From: Paraspadella gotoi
Lineage: Eukaryota; Chaetognatha
Direction of reading: 5' to 3'
Assembly: GCA_051294375.1 (NCBI GenBank)
Contig: CM119263.1
Span: 13,656,414-13,720,413 of the forward strand
DNA: 64,000 bases
Shown here: positions 1-11,901 of the stretch, one piece after another
Layout of the letters: every line of letters starts with the position of its first letter
Position numbering within the stretch: the stretch's first letter is position 1
Notes under the pieces: model-generated
Told to the model about the DNA's origin: nothing
Databases searched by the model: none
What the model saw: only the letters and a program-made list of their open reading frames with translations
Position numbers and translations under genes: made by a program

Positions 1-517
1 AACAGATATGATTTTTTAAACTTAAGTATTCCAAAACAAAAAGGGAAAATTGTATTTTCTTTAAAAGCTTCAGAATCATTGACCTTGTTTTCATCTGATT
101 TTTTATTAATTTTAAAAATATTATCTACGGATCTGGGTCGATCCACTTGTCCAGCCATAATTCCAGATGACCAGTACATTTTTTTTTCTTTTTTAATCAA
201 TTACAAATAACATAAAATATCAGAATAAAGAAGATTAATCGTAAATGAATCAAATTTCTTCACGTTTAATTTTTCTGTGATTTATTTCATTTTAAAAAAT
301 CACTGCTCCTAAATGAATAGCCCGATTTTTATAAAACTTATGCCAAACTCTTTATCTTTCAATTTACTTATAAATTTGTAAAAAAAATCAAAATAGACAG
401 GATATTTTTAAAGACTCATATAAAGTGGCTCGTTTTTTTTTGTTTTTTTTTTCTTTTTTGCACGTGACTGAAGAGTCATTCATCTTCTGGTCTTATCTGT
501 CTGTCTGTCGTCTTCTC
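1..517. other. AT-rich noncoding sequence
   Basis: No coding frame, repeat or site stands out. Confidence 0.7.
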
Positions 518-526
518 TCACTCTCT

Positions 527-608
<82 letters not shown>
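518..608. repeat. (CT)n microsatellite
   Basis: Nearly pure CT run with two TTC interruptions near its start. Confidence 0.98.
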
Positions 609-611
<3 letters not shown>

Positions 612-1764
612 ACGCTTTCCATGGACGCGGTCCACTTGTTTGTCTTCCAACCGTCGAAAATCTTTTAGCTAATAAGCTTCCAGCGCCTCCCTGATTCGGC
701 GGTGGGCCACGACCGGTGCGCGGCTGGCGGCGCGTCTGCAGATTTTGCTTCTGTCAATATGAGAGACAACGATCATTGCGACACATCGGCAAACACCGAA
801 AAGGTCTGTTGCCTCGATGGAAAGAGAAGCAGTTGCAACCGACGCGCGCAGCAACTTTTGCAACGCAAACTACGAAATTTCGGCCCGCGCGATTTGGATT
901 CGTCTTTTACGGGCCGTTAAGGGATCGAGAGGATTAGAAAGATTTTCTTTTTTCAAATCGCCCTCCCGGCAACTAATAACTCACCGGTTTTAATTGCTCA
1001 CAATAGAAAAAAAAAAAGAGAAGAAATTAGATTCTCACCGAGCGATTAATCGTAGTCCGTTTCTTTGGCGATAAGGGATAAGATTAGGATTTATTATTGG
1101 GTGGAGGAGGTTAGAAGAAGAAGGAAAGAAAAGAGAGAAGAGCAGGATAGTAGAAAAGATAGAAGACAAAGAAATAGGCGAGAGGACCTCTAAAAAAAAA
1201 AGAGAAGTGAAAGAACGGCTCAACGAAACCAAGAGAGAGAGAGAGAGAGGGGGGGAAGAGTCAAAATGAACGTTCAGTTTACTGAGAGAGGGGGGAATAT
1301 AGCCTTATAGGATACTTTGTTGACTCAGTCATTTCCTTTCCTCGACGAGGGAGAAAGCCTCTCGAAATGAACGAATAATGTCTGACTTTAGTGGGAGGGT
1401 CTGACCGGCCACCCGGGGTCAGACCGTCCTTGAGCTTGGAATTATATCAGAAATTTTGAGATTATTCTGATAAAAAGCTGTACTAGATAAACTTTTAACG
1501 GCTTTTAATCATATTGGTACATGGTAATCATTTTTTTCGTAAATACATAAATTGAAAGGAGTAATGTAAAAATATGGAACGTAAAGCTTGCAAGAAATAA
1601 ATTAATTCCAATCAGTTTACTTTTGAATCGTAGATATACAACAGTTAACTCAGCGATCGATAGATCAACTGCTGCACCCGTGATCCCGCGGGTTAATGTG
1701 AGCAGATTCTGAGAAAAACGATTTCGGATGAACCATTTGGTCAGATTTTTAGTTGCCACGGAGC

Positions 1765-1766
<2 letters not shown>
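609..1766. other. Noncoding spacer
   Basis: Mixed composition; purine-rich from about 1080 to 1260. Overlapping short frames in a GC-richer patch at 670-940 are unrecognised. Confidence 0.6.

Positions 1767-1816
<50 letters not shown>
1767..1816. repeat. (GA)n microsatellite
   Basis: Pure GA run. Confidence 0.98.
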
Positions 1817-1819
<3 letters not shown>

Positions 1820-1904
1820 GAGACCTCACGCGGTCCAAGTAAAAAGACGATTAACCTTTTAAGTAAAAAAAAACAAAAGCAAATCGGATTCCTCGTCCAC
1901 GAAA

Positions 1905-1970
1905 AAGACGAAGACGAAAACGACAACGACGACGAAGACGACTAAGACGAAGACGACGACGACGACCGCA
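1905..1970. repeat. GAC/GAA triplet repeat
   Basis: Imperfect GACGAAGACGAC triplets; translates as a Ser/Phe-rich string on the minus strand, so not a gene. Confidence 0.85.
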
Positions 1971-2189
1971 GCCGGATGAGCCGCCGAGAGAGAAAATCCA
2001 AAGTCATCCTGGAATCAAAGGCAAAGGAAAGATAGAAAGAAGGAAAAAGAATGGAAAGAAAATAAGTCGAGAGACATCAAAGGTTTTGGAAGGGAAGACT
2101 CGGCACCGAGCGCGAGGGGGGGGGATTAGAGAAAATGGTTCAGGATCTCTCCGTTTATGGAATGGAAGAGTCGTTTTGACGCGGATTTT

Positions 2190-2292
2190 TCTCTCTCTCC
2201 TCTCTCTCATCTCTCTCTCTCCTCTCTCCTCTCTCTCTCTCTCGTCTCTCTCTCTCTCTCTCTCTCTCTCTTCCCTCTCTCTCTCTCTCTTC
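2190..2292. repeat. (CT)n microsatellite, interrupted
   Basis: CT repeats with scattered C insertions. Confidence 0.95.
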
Positions 2293-3215
2293 CTTGTGGT
2301 GCTCACGGGCGATTTCTTTTCCGAAAGAGAGTATCGGGCAAAAGCAAAGAGGAAGTTTGACGGATTCGTCCGAGTTTTTCGTTTTCTTTCTTGATGATCT
2401 TTCTTCGGCGACGGATTGTCCGATGGAAGGTCCGATCGAAGCTTCCTGGGAATATATGAGAAATCGTCGTCGTTCTCGTCGTAGTCGTCCCTTCAGGAAG
2501 ACAAAGGGAAGAGTTTTAATTTGATCCCCGGTGGAGCCGCGCGAGAAAAAAGGACTTTGTTGTTTTGATGCCAGAGAACGCGATGCCTTTTTCGGCGTGA
2601 GGCGGTGTCGTTACCGACATCACAGCGTCATTTTCTCACGGAGTCACTAGTGAAAAAGTCAATTTAGGTTTGGAGGATAAAACCGGAGCGAATCTAAATA
2701 AGACTTTACTGGGGGGTCGAATTTTTCGTCGTCCAAAGTTAATCAAAATTACAGACGCTTATATTACTTGGGTGGTTTCAAACACTGACTAGAAAAACGA
2801 CCGCTGATTAAGGAGCAACGAATTTTATACAGTGTAATATGTCAACTGCTAATATTTTTTTTCCTTGAAAATCCTTTTACTAATTTGTAAGAAATTCCAA
2901 ATCATGCATGATCATGCGCGTTATTTAAAATGAATTTAAAAGTTGGTTGTACCAATTTCATAAAACTATTCACTCGTGAACAATTCGCCGTTCACCTCGT
3001 CGGTTTCTGGACCAACGTACAAAAGAAAGTCCCACCGCCTCGCGGGGGAAGAGATTCTTTATGGCAGAAGGAAGCTCTTTGCCTGATTCCATCTCGTTCC
3101 ATCCTGATTCCATCTTGGAATCTTCTTTAAGAGATGGAATCGTTTTTGTCATCGGATTCCTCTTTGCTTTTTCTTCGGACGTTCGTTAGTGTTCGTGCGA
3201 AATCCCCGGACGACG

Positions 3216-3219
<4 letters not shown>
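2293..3219. other. Noncoding spacer
   Basis: No convincing gene; nothing further seen. Confidence 0.6.
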
Positions 3220-3285
<66 letters not shown>

Positions 3286-3351
3286 TCTGGCGTCGGATCG
3301 TCTAAAGTGAGAGTTTCTTCAGGGACATTCCGTCTTCCAATCGGAGAGAAA

Positions 3352-3415
<64 letters not shown>

Positions 3416-3448
3416 AGAAGAGAGAGAGAGAGAGAGAGATAGAGAGAG
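3220..3448. repeat. Facing (CT)n and (GA)n tracts
   Basis: A CT tract (3220-3287) and a GA tract (about 3352-3448) lie head to head about 65 bp apart, so a single strand could fold into a long CT:GA hairpin. Confidence 0.9.
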
Positions 3449-3893
3449 GTCGAGACAAAAGAGGCGAATAAGGGATGATCCCTCGACGCCGTAGGAAGAG
3501 CGATGAATACAAAAGGAAGAGAGAAAACTGATTGAGGACGGATTAACTCGATTAACCTTTTTTTTTTTTAACTTTCCTTCCCTCACCGACTCACCGTCCG
3601 ACGGGCCGAAAGAAGGAAAAAAAACCGGTGAAACTGACTTTGGGCGGATTAGCTCCTCCTAGCGGAGTCCCGGGGCCACCGCATTGGCAGGCGTTGGATT
3701 AATTTGTCGCGTCAACATCTCCATCTGGGAATCAATTATCGTATTTCGCGTTGCGAAGGATCAAAAAATTGTCGGACCTTCTCGCGCGATCTACGCTGAC
3801 GCTAAAAAAGAGATTTGCTTTGTTGATTTGCGTCGGCGTGATAGCATATTCGCGGCGGCGTTTGCGGTGACGGCGGTGACGGCGTTTGGTTTT

Positions 3894-3941
<48 letters not shown>
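3894..3941. repeat. (GCG)n triplet repeat
   Basis: About 16 GCG units. They read as poly-alanine in one + frame, but no gene supports that frame. Confidence 0.97.
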
Positions 3942-5062
3942 TCAGCAAGTTTTCTAACCGCGGGATTCTATCTCTCGACGATAAAGGGTGAATGACCTAA
4001 ATATCAATTTTTTAAGTTAATTATCTTTGTCATTTTAAACAAAAAAGACGATCTATTGATCTTTTGGGGATTTTTTATGGTTTCGACCCCGAAAGAGGTT
4101 TCAGTCGAAGGTCGCGATACTTGCTTGCTCGTCGTTAAATGTCTAAAGTGTTACTTGCAACGAGTGCAGTTATTAAAGCATATTCCCTGCCTTTCTGCTA
4201 GTAAAAAAAAAGGATATTATTATTTAATTTATATTTTAAGTAAATGACTGTCGGATTATTTACTGATAGAATAACTATTTCTTCATTATATTTCTTCACT
4301 ATATTTTTTATACTTAAATTAAATTATAGGTTAACTATAACAGTTTTTTTTAGGATTTTGACCCACTTAATGAAAAAAATCAACTTTTCGTGAGGAATCC
4401 GAATCTGCTTTCAAAAATAGGAAAAAAACATTTTAAAGTTTTAATATTTTCTATGGTTAGTACTATGTATAAATATGGGCGTATGCGAAAATTGAAAAAT
4501 GAATAATAATACATAATAATAATAATAATAATAATATTTTTTTATTTAAAAATGTTCATGATCTATACTATTCGAAATTCGATTCTACTTGACTTTAATA
4601 TTTTTGCTATGCCTTATTGATGACCCCGCAAGGTTTCCGTGGTCACAACTCAAAATCAATTTGCTCGTAAAATAAAAGCAAAAAAATTCTTTCCGAAAAA
4701 ATTTAAGTTTTATTTCCAGCGACGTCAGAGAATTGAGGTTCGTCTTCGCGAGTAAATCCAGGCTTGTTGTCGCTAAATAGACGCTTCGCTTAATAGAGGC
4801 TGGTCGCCGCTAAAACGAGGCTAGTCGCCGTTAAATCGAGACTCGTCGCCGATCTGTTCCGGGGCGACGTCACCGGAGTGAGCGCCTTCGACCAGGAAGG
4901 TAAGCCTGCCTTTCGGCGCTCACGTTTGCCGAGTGGTGTGGAAACTCGAGGGAAAAAAAGAACAAAAAAGTCGGGAGAACCTAAAAGACACAAACGGAAA
5001 CCGTGGCCGAAAAAAAAGAGGAAAAAGGACGAAGGTTTAAGAGGCAAAAAAGACTTGAAAAC
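3942..5062. other. Noncoding spacer
   Basis: AT-rich, with an AAT-type microsatellite at about 4501-4536. Near 4780-4850 three short imperfect repeats of a CTNGTCGCCGNTAAA-type motif occur. Confidence 0.6.
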
Positions 5063-5232
5063 NNNNNNNNNNNNNNNNNNNNNNNNNNNNNNNNNNNNNN
5101 NNNNNNNNNNNNNNNNNNNNNNNNNNNNNNNNNNNNNNNNNNNNNNNNNNNNNNNNNNNNNNNNNNNNNNNNNNNNNNNNNNNNNNNNNNNNNNNNNNNN
5201 NNNNNNNNNNNNNNNNNNNNNNNNNNNNNNNN
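5063..5232. other. Assembly gap (170 N)
   Basis: Run of N. Confidence 1.
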
Positions 5233-5574
5233 TTTTGCAAACTGTTTGTCCCACTCTATCTACACATCTCTCTCTCTTTTTATCTCCGTCACTCTCACCC
5301 TTTCTCTCATTCCCACCGCCAAGACAGAATAAAAGGCAAACGGACGCGAGGCTCCAGGGGGTCGCCTGACCCCGGTGTCCCCCTCCTTGCCTCTCAATGT
5401 CCAACCCCGATCGGCCCGCGTCCTCGGCGAGAGAAAGAAAACGGAGGTAAATGGAATTTGGGAATGAAAGGGTCGGGCCGCCCTTTTGAAACACCTACCC
5501 GCCTCCGCGGTAATGATCGAGGCCTCCCGAAGCAGATAGCTTCGGTTAGAGAGAATGAATAAACGGAGAGAAGA

Positions 5575-5575
5575 G

Positions 5576-5653
<78 letters not shown>

Positions 5654-5660
5654 TGAGAAA
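5575..5660. repeat. (GA)n microsatellite
   Basis: GA run with occasional extra A or G. Confidence 0.95.
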
Positions 5661-5710
5661 GGCGGGCAAAAAGCCCTCCGAAATTTCAACCGGTGGAAAA
5701 CAATTGGAGA

Positions 5711-5985
5711 TCAACCGCCGGACCGAGTTTTTAATTGAGAATCTGGCCTCCAGTCTTCTCGACCCCTTAGCGGGACCGGAGACATTTTTTCTTTTACCAC
5801 GCAGGTAATGGCCGTGGCGCCCCCAAGGGGGGCCCACACTAGTTTGTTAATTTTGTCAATCTGGGCGGTCTTCTTCCCACAAATAACTGTAAAGCCATTG
5901 TTATCTACTTCATCAGCTACTTCGTTAAGTTTAGCTAGTCGTTCCTGATTGTCCGGGAATAAAGCCACACAAGACTTAGGTAATC
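5711..5985 (-). other. Unrecognised open frame
   Basis: A minus-strand frame reads ALFPDNQERLAKLNEVADEV, then a short hydrophobic/Lys stretch (FTVICGKKTAQIDKINKLVW). The first half looks protein-like (amphipathic helix) but there is no ATG start, no family I can name, and the 3' half degrades into low-complexity sequence. It may be an exon or a transposon remnant. Confidence 0.2.
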
Positions 5986-5998
5986 AATGATTACATAA

Positions 5999-6158
5999 GT
6001 CTTACTAATCATCCTAATTACTTGTATTTTTTAGGCCCGTTTTGGCCTTTTGTTGCTGCAAGATCGCGTAACCATCTTAACCAGTCTTACTAATCATCCT
6101 AATTATTTTTTTTTTTGCCTGTTTTGACCTTTTATTGCTGCAAGATCGCGTAACCATC
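5999..6158. repeat. Tandem duplication, about 80-bp unit
   Basis: Two copies (5999-6076 and 6084-6158) share GTCTTACTAATCATCCTAAT at the start and CTGCAAGATCGCGTAACCAT at the end. Confidence 0.85.
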
Positions 6159-7100
6159 ACCACCTTCAGGTTTCCACTTCCGCCGTCACTTTCCTCGCGT
6201 CAATTTCGTCAATTCGTAAATTTCCTTTTTCTCTTACGGCCAATTCGTAAATTCGTCATTTCCCTTCCTCGTAAGTGGCATTTTCCCCTCGCCATCAACG
6301 GCATAAATTCTCTCCTTTCCTCTCCTCAAATTCGTGCCCCACCCCCCAAAATTCGTAAATTTCTTTCTGTGAAGTCTTTCCCTCTCCCCCAAATTCGTAA
6401 ATCGGCCCCGCTGTCGCGCCCGAACAATGCCGGGGCGGAAGAAAGGGCGGAAAAGGGCGGGGGACATCGGGGTTCGAACCCGGTATTTACGACGACGTCG
6501 CTTCCTCCCCTCTCTCCATCGACGGAGGTTTTTTCCCGCCGCGTATATATTTCCCGTTCGCCTCGGAAGGGAAGGCGCGAAAAGGGCGTGAATGGGTGGC
6601 TGTCAGGCGGGCGCTGAGTGACGACCAGTAGATCACGTTCGTAGTGACGCATTCGTCCTCCTCTCTCCTGCCTCCTTGGGGTCATAACTGTCGATGGGCC
6701 CCTCGATTCGCCGGGTCGGTCGATGAGTCCGATTCCATCGATTTCGCAGCCATAGATCGGTCGCCGCATAATCGCCAATCTGCAATGAATTTCAATGAGA
6801 GTATTGACTCTGTTGTTCAGTATCTAGCCTTTTCGCTTGTCGATAGAATTTTATATTTTGTACCTATTATTTCGATTTTTAGTATACTCTTCGATAGTTT
6901 TCTAATATATTACGGTTCTAATCTGCTATTTTCCTAAGTATCTCTCGATTTCTTCGCGTGTTTTTTTTCCTTTGTTTTTTATGTATTAATCCCTAATCCC
7001 TAACGGTTAACACTTTTTCTTTCTTTCCTTGCTTATCATTGACGTCGGCCTTGTGGATAAATATGGATTTGAAATATTGGCAAATTCATTTGACGATTTT
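6159..7100. other. Noncoding spacer with AATTCGTAAAT motif repeats
   Basis: The motif AATTCGTAAAT(T) recurs about five times between 6210 and 6400, spaced by pyrimidine-rich sequence. A 12-bp palindrome GGGTTCGAACCC lies near 6472. No gene is recognised. Confidence 0.5.
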
Positions 7101-7125
7101 NNNNNNNNNNNNNNNNNNNNNNNNN
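7101..7125. other. Assembly gap (25 N)
   Basis: Run of N at the outer edge of the 7.1-10.1 kb inverted duplication. Confidence 1.
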
Positions 7126-8264
7126 GTTTGCGTTCAAAATGTTTGGTCTAGGTTAATGTTTAGGATGCTCGAGTGTTTTTCGGTTTCGGCTTGTGGAATT
7201 TAGCTCGATTAGCTTGCGATTTCTGTGCAAAGCGCTGTTAAAAGAATTTTTGTAAAGACATTAGTAATTAGACATCTATAACGGTGATGGATTTTAAAAT
7301 TGACGCTGGCTATTGAAAACTCGGGTCTTTATGTTGCTGTTTTGTCTGTGTCTCGCCGTGAATACTTAAATTAAAAGATCATTTTTGGACCAGAAGGTAT
7401 ACGAACCATTTAATCCAGAGATAAGCTTTTTTTTTACACAGTCCCATGCGTTATTAATGTTTTCATTACTCTTTCTTTACTTTATTATTTCTTTTCAGTC
7501 GTTGATTATAATAAAAATATAAATCATTTGTGCTCTACATAACACGACTCTTGCTTTGTAGGTATTGTTCAATTTTCGTTACCGTCGGTTCAATAACGAC
7601 ATTCAGATTTTCCACTAATCTGAGGCATTATTTAATCGATAATAATCAATTCTTATTAAATTTCGTAAGCGATTCTTCAACTTATAGGTAGCTGAATAAT
7701 TTTGATGTTTCGGTCAATTAGGCTCAGGAATTAAGCCAATTAAAAATCGTTAGAAAATATGTCTAAAGTAATATTATAAACATATTAAACATATATAATT
7801 GATTCTGCAGTTTAAAAGAATATTATAAAACGTTTTTCTCCCTATTATTCGTAGTCGAACCAAATTGCCTTGCTCTCTTAAAATTCCTTTATTTCTCCTT
7901 CTTTCCCTGCCACGTCCGGCTGTTCTCAGTTGACCCCTTCATTCTCTCTCTCAACTCACATGACGCTTCTACCCTCTTATGCGATCATGTGGCACGTCTT
8001 TCATTGATCATACTATGGTATCCGCAATCCTACGGTGTTGCCCTCCTTTCCGAGAGTGGACCTGGCTCTTCGCACTCCGACTTCATTTGTTCCTGTTCTA
8101 TGACCAAAATCATAATCAATCGAGCCTCGATAGGAATCACGTGAATTCAGGCATCCCCCACCCCCCCCCTAACTGAGCTCGCTTTTCACTCTTTTTTCGC
8201 TCTCTATGTCGGCGTCTATCTGACTACCGCATCGGGTGCCCTTGCCGTTCCCGCGCTCTCACTT

Positions 8265-8362
8265 TTCTCTCTCTTCTCTCTCTCTTTCTCTCTCTCTCTC
8301 TCCGTTCTCTCTCTCTCTTCTTCTCTCTTCTCTCTTCTCTCTCTCTTCTCTCTCTCTCTTCT
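8265..8362. repeat. (CT)n-rich tract
   Basis: CT/CTT repeats within the part of the left palindrome arm that the right arm lacks. Confidence 0.9.
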
Positions 8363-9451
8363 AATTCTTCCTCTTCTCTCTAACGGTCTCTCCCTTCTCG
8401 TCTTCTTCTTCTGTACTACATAGATCTAGATTCTCTTTCGTCGATATTTTTTGATGGAATAACCAGCCTTCCTCTCGATTCAGGCGACGGTCCGATAGAT
8501 TCTGTTTCGGATGTCTCGGTCCCCAGCTCGACGGCGGGAGTTCCCCGCGGAGGTGTCCCGCGCCGACGTTTCAGAGATTTTAGGGTCATTACCAGCCGCT
8601 CGGGTGGGGTTTTCACTCAGCTCACCCCCAGGCCTCGGTTTCCCATTCCGAGAAGTTAAGAAAACTCGCACTTACTCCCATGGGTGGACTGAAAGAGAGA
8701 GACATACGCGAGGAGGAAGATGAACGATGGGGGTCGTAATTGAAATTTCACGCAAAGATTATTTTCATATGTTTTTTTATACTGATATACTTCAATAATC
8801 CATATCTTTACGCTGACAAAATTTATTTCAATAAATCGGACCCTCCTCGATGACTCTCTCTTCAGTCCACCATGGGAAGGTGAGGTTTTCTTAACTTCTC
8901 GAAATGGAACCGAGGCTGGGGCACTCGGCAAAGGGGGCAGCACCGGAGGCGAAAAGCGTCATGTGACCGAGAGAGAATGAAGGGGTCAAGTGAACGCGAC
9001 TGGGAAAGAAGAGAATAAGGATTTAAAGAGAGGCAAAGGCAATTTGGTTGACCGGATCGGGAGAAAACGTTTAAATATTCTTTTTTAAACTGCAGGATAT
9101 AATTTAAATGTTTTAAATGTTTAATGTTAACTTTTACATTTATTCTCTAACGACTTTTATTGGCCTCTTTAATTGCCTGAAGCTAACTTGACGCGAACAC
9201 AAAATTTATTTCAACTAAACCTATAGTTGAAAATGCTCGAATTTAAAATGAATTTAATTATTATTTCGATTAAATAAATGCCTCAGATTAGTAGGCAAAA
9301 TTCTTGATGTTCGGTTATTACCGACGGTAACATTGAACATGCCCAAAAGCAGAGTCGGTGGTTATTAGAGCAAATAATGTTATTTTTTTATTTATCACTG
9401 AAAGAAATAATAAATAAAGAAAGAAAGTATAAAAATTTAATACACGCATTT

Positions 9452-9786
9452 NNNNNNNNNNNNNNNNNNNNNNNNNNNNNNNNNNNNNNNNNNNNNNNNN
9501 NNNNNNNNNNNNNNNNNNNNNNNNNNNNNNNNNNNNNNNNNNNNNNNNNNNNNNNNNNNNNNNNNNNNNNNNNNNNNNNNNNNNNNNNNNNNNNNNNNNN
9601 NNNNNNNNNNNNNNNNNNNNNNNNNNNNNNNNNNNNNNNNNNNNNNNNNNNNNNNNNNNNNNNNNNNNNNNNNNNNNNNNNNNNNNNNNNNNNNNNNNNN
9701 NNNNNNNNNNNNNNNNNNNNNNNNNNNNNNNNNNNNNNNNNNNNNNNNNNNNNNNNNNNNNNNNNNNNNNNNNNNNNNNNNNNNNN
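9452..9786. other. Assembly gap (335 N)
   Basis: Run of N inside the right arm of the inverted duplication. Confidence 1.
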
Positions 9787-10410
9787 GCATGGGACCTTGT
9801 AAAAAAAAAAGCTTATCTCTGATTAATGGGTCCTTCTGGTCCAAATGAGTCTTTAATTTAAGTATGTCAACGGCGAGACACAGGACAAGACAGCAACACA
9901 AGACCAGTTTTCATAGCCAGCTTCCAATTTTTAAATCCATAGCTGTTTTTAGATGCTAATTACTAATTACTTTCAAAATTTTTAACGCGCTTTGCAAGAA
10001 ATCGCAAGCTATCAACTAAATTCACCAAGCAGCAAACGAAAACAACATCTAAACATTAACCTACCAAACTTGAAACGCAAAAGTTTCTTGTCCGATTCGA
10101 TCGCGTTCTGATCCCCGTAATATTTCACTTATCCTCCATCGACTCCAGAACGCGACCCTTCGCCTTCTCCCCGTTAATCACGATCCCCATGAACAAAACA
10201 ATCGTCGATGCCGACCCCCGGCACCGACGGCCCCGCGCCGGCTCCGCCCCGCGGCCTCGTCACCCTTTCCGCGCGCCCATCGCTCCGCGGTCGTCGTCGT
10301 GGCCGTTGACGGTGGTCTCCTCCCATTCGAGTCCCTCTGAACTCCTTTCCAGACTCGCGGAGACTCGATCGTGATTTACTGCCTCCCGCGCCGTGGAGGG
10401 ATCCAAAGGA

Positions 10411-10420
10411 NNNNNNNNNN
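10411..10420. other. Assembly gap (10 N)
   Basis: Run of N exactly at the left boundary of the third duplicated copy. Confidence 1.
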
Positions 10421-11225
10421 CTCGATTGATTAATGATTTTGGTCAGAAGGAACAAATGAATCGGAGTGCGAAGAGCGCAGGCCACCTCGGAAAGGGGGCA
10501 GCACCGGAGGGAAAGGCGTCACGTGACGAGAGAGAATGAAGGGGTCAATGAACGCGACTGGGAAAGAAGAGAATAAAGGAATTTTAAGAGAGTAAGGCAA
10601 TTTGGTTGACAATGGGAGAAAACCTTTTAAATATTCTTTTTAAACTGCAGATATCAATTTAAATGTTTAAATGTTAATGTTACTTTACATATTTCTACGA
10701 TTTTATTGGCTTAATTCCTGAGCTATTGACCGAACACAAAATTATTCAAGCTACCCCATAAGTTGAAAATGCTCGAATTTAAATAGAAAATATTTTTACT
10801 ATTATTTCGATTAAATAAATGCCTCAGATTAGTAGGAAANNNNNNNNNNNNNNNNNNNNNNNNNNNNNNNNNNNNNNNNNNNNNNNNNNNNNNNNNNNNN
10901 NNNNNNNNNNNNNNNNNNNNNNNNNNNNNNNNNNNNNNNNNNNNNNNNNNNNNNNNNNNNNNNNNNNNNNNNNNNNNNNNNNNNNNNNNNNNNNNNNNNN
11001 NNNNNNNNNNNNNNNNNNNNNNNNNNNNNNNNNNNNNNNNNNNNNNNNNNNNNNNNNNNNNNNNNNNNNNNNNNNNNNNNNNNNNNNNNNNNNNNNNNNN
11101 NNNNNNNNNNNNNNNNNNNNNNNNNNNNAGCTCATCTCTGATTAATGGGTCCTTCTGGTCCAAATGAGACTTTAATTTAAGTATATCAACGGCGAGACAC
11201 AGGACAAGACAGCAACACAAGACCA
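10421..11225. repeat. Third copy of the duplicated block (direct to 8920-9905)
   Basis: This segment matches 8920-9905 in the same orientation and 7330-8110 in the opposite orientation. Its left end (10421-10483) matches only the inverted copy near 8060-8130. Its centre is a run of N, like the second copy. Confidence 0.8.
10840..11128. other. Assembly gap (289 N)
   Basis: Run of N inside the third duplicated copy, at the position matching the gap at 9452. Confidence 1.
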
Positions 11226-11360
11226 TGTGAGAGAGAGAGGAGAAAGGACGAGAGAGAGAGATGATATGGGTGAGAGAGAAGAGAAGAGTAGAGCAGGGAG
11301 TAGAGAGTGATGAGAGAGAGAAGAGAGAGAAAGATCGGGATGAGAGAGAGAGAAAAAGAC
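11226..11360. repeat. GA-rich tract
   Basis: Interrupted GAGAGA purine tract directly after the third duplicated copy. Confidence 0.85.
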
Positions 11361-11715
11361 AATAGACAATTAGACAAATATTAGATTACTTGCGGCTTTA
11401 CGCACCATTGATGCGGGCCTTTAAAAGCTACGCTATTTCTCAAGAATATGTTACAATTTGTAATTGACCTGAAATCGAAAAAGTGCATCGCTACTTCTAA
11501 CTACCTAGTCCGGTTGAACAAAATTCATGAAACCTCTCCAATTTGACAAATGAACACAGATTCGCTCCTTTCCCTTAGTTATTTCCCATCCCAGAAGTGA
11601 GTTCTATCGGAGATATATTGGTGTGTTTGAATACGGATTCACAAGAAACATTAGATCAATAATGTCACAATTCAACACAATTGTAAAACGAATAATACGA
11701 GATAAGCATTCTGCT

Positions 11716-11901
11716 TTAGAAAAGAGTCCGCGTACTATATTTCTGTAACGCGGGATCATGTCTGCTGCATCTAATAAAATGATCCAGATAGGGGTATGGC
11801 TCGCAGGGGTAAATTTGAAAAGTTCTGTATAGGCAAAGTACTGAAGCTTCTGTCAAATTTTTCCCAGGATGCCATCTTGCACCAGCTGAAGCCAACAACA
11901 T
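11716..11901 (-). other. Small secreted-peptide-like ORF, weakly CBM14-like
   Basis: The frame starts MLLASAGARWHPG; the hydrophobic part of a signal extends upstream of this ATG. It contains YPCEPYPYLDHFIRCSRHDP, which loosely resembles the middle of a peritrophin-A chitin-binding domain (Pro/Tyr, F-x-x-C, then TLF). Only three cysteines are present and the frame stops where the domain would continue. It may be a broken fragment or chance. Confidence 0.2.

Larger units (their letters stand above)
7126..10085. repeat. Large inverted duplication with assembly gaps
   Basis: The left part, 7126-8700, is repeated in reverse orientation in 8853-10085, with a spacer at 8701-8852. Matching landmarks include GAGAAGTTAAGAAAAC near the centre, the block around 7330-7446 against 9787-9905, and the outer block 7126-7330 against 9893-10085. 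The left arm has about 580 bp (roughly 8040-8620, including a CT tract) that the right arm lacks. Confidence 0.8.

Noticed and set aside
425-694. Open frames encoding long Ser/Leu runs (and Arg/Glu runs) at this and many other CT/GA tracts
   Set aside because: They are translations of (CT)n or (GA)n microsatellites with no conserved sequence on either side.
3684-3995. A 103-codon frame with a poly-alanine run
   Set aside because: The alanines come from a (GCG)n microsatellite; the flanks match no family.
5711-5985. Resemblance of LAKLNEVADEVD to apolipoprotein L-like proteins
   Set aside because: The similarity covers about a dozen residues of an amphipathic helix and the following hydrophobic region does not match.
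6460-6490. GGGTTCGAACCC as a tRNA B box
   Set aside because: It is a 12-bp palindrome with no acceptor stem or A box around it.
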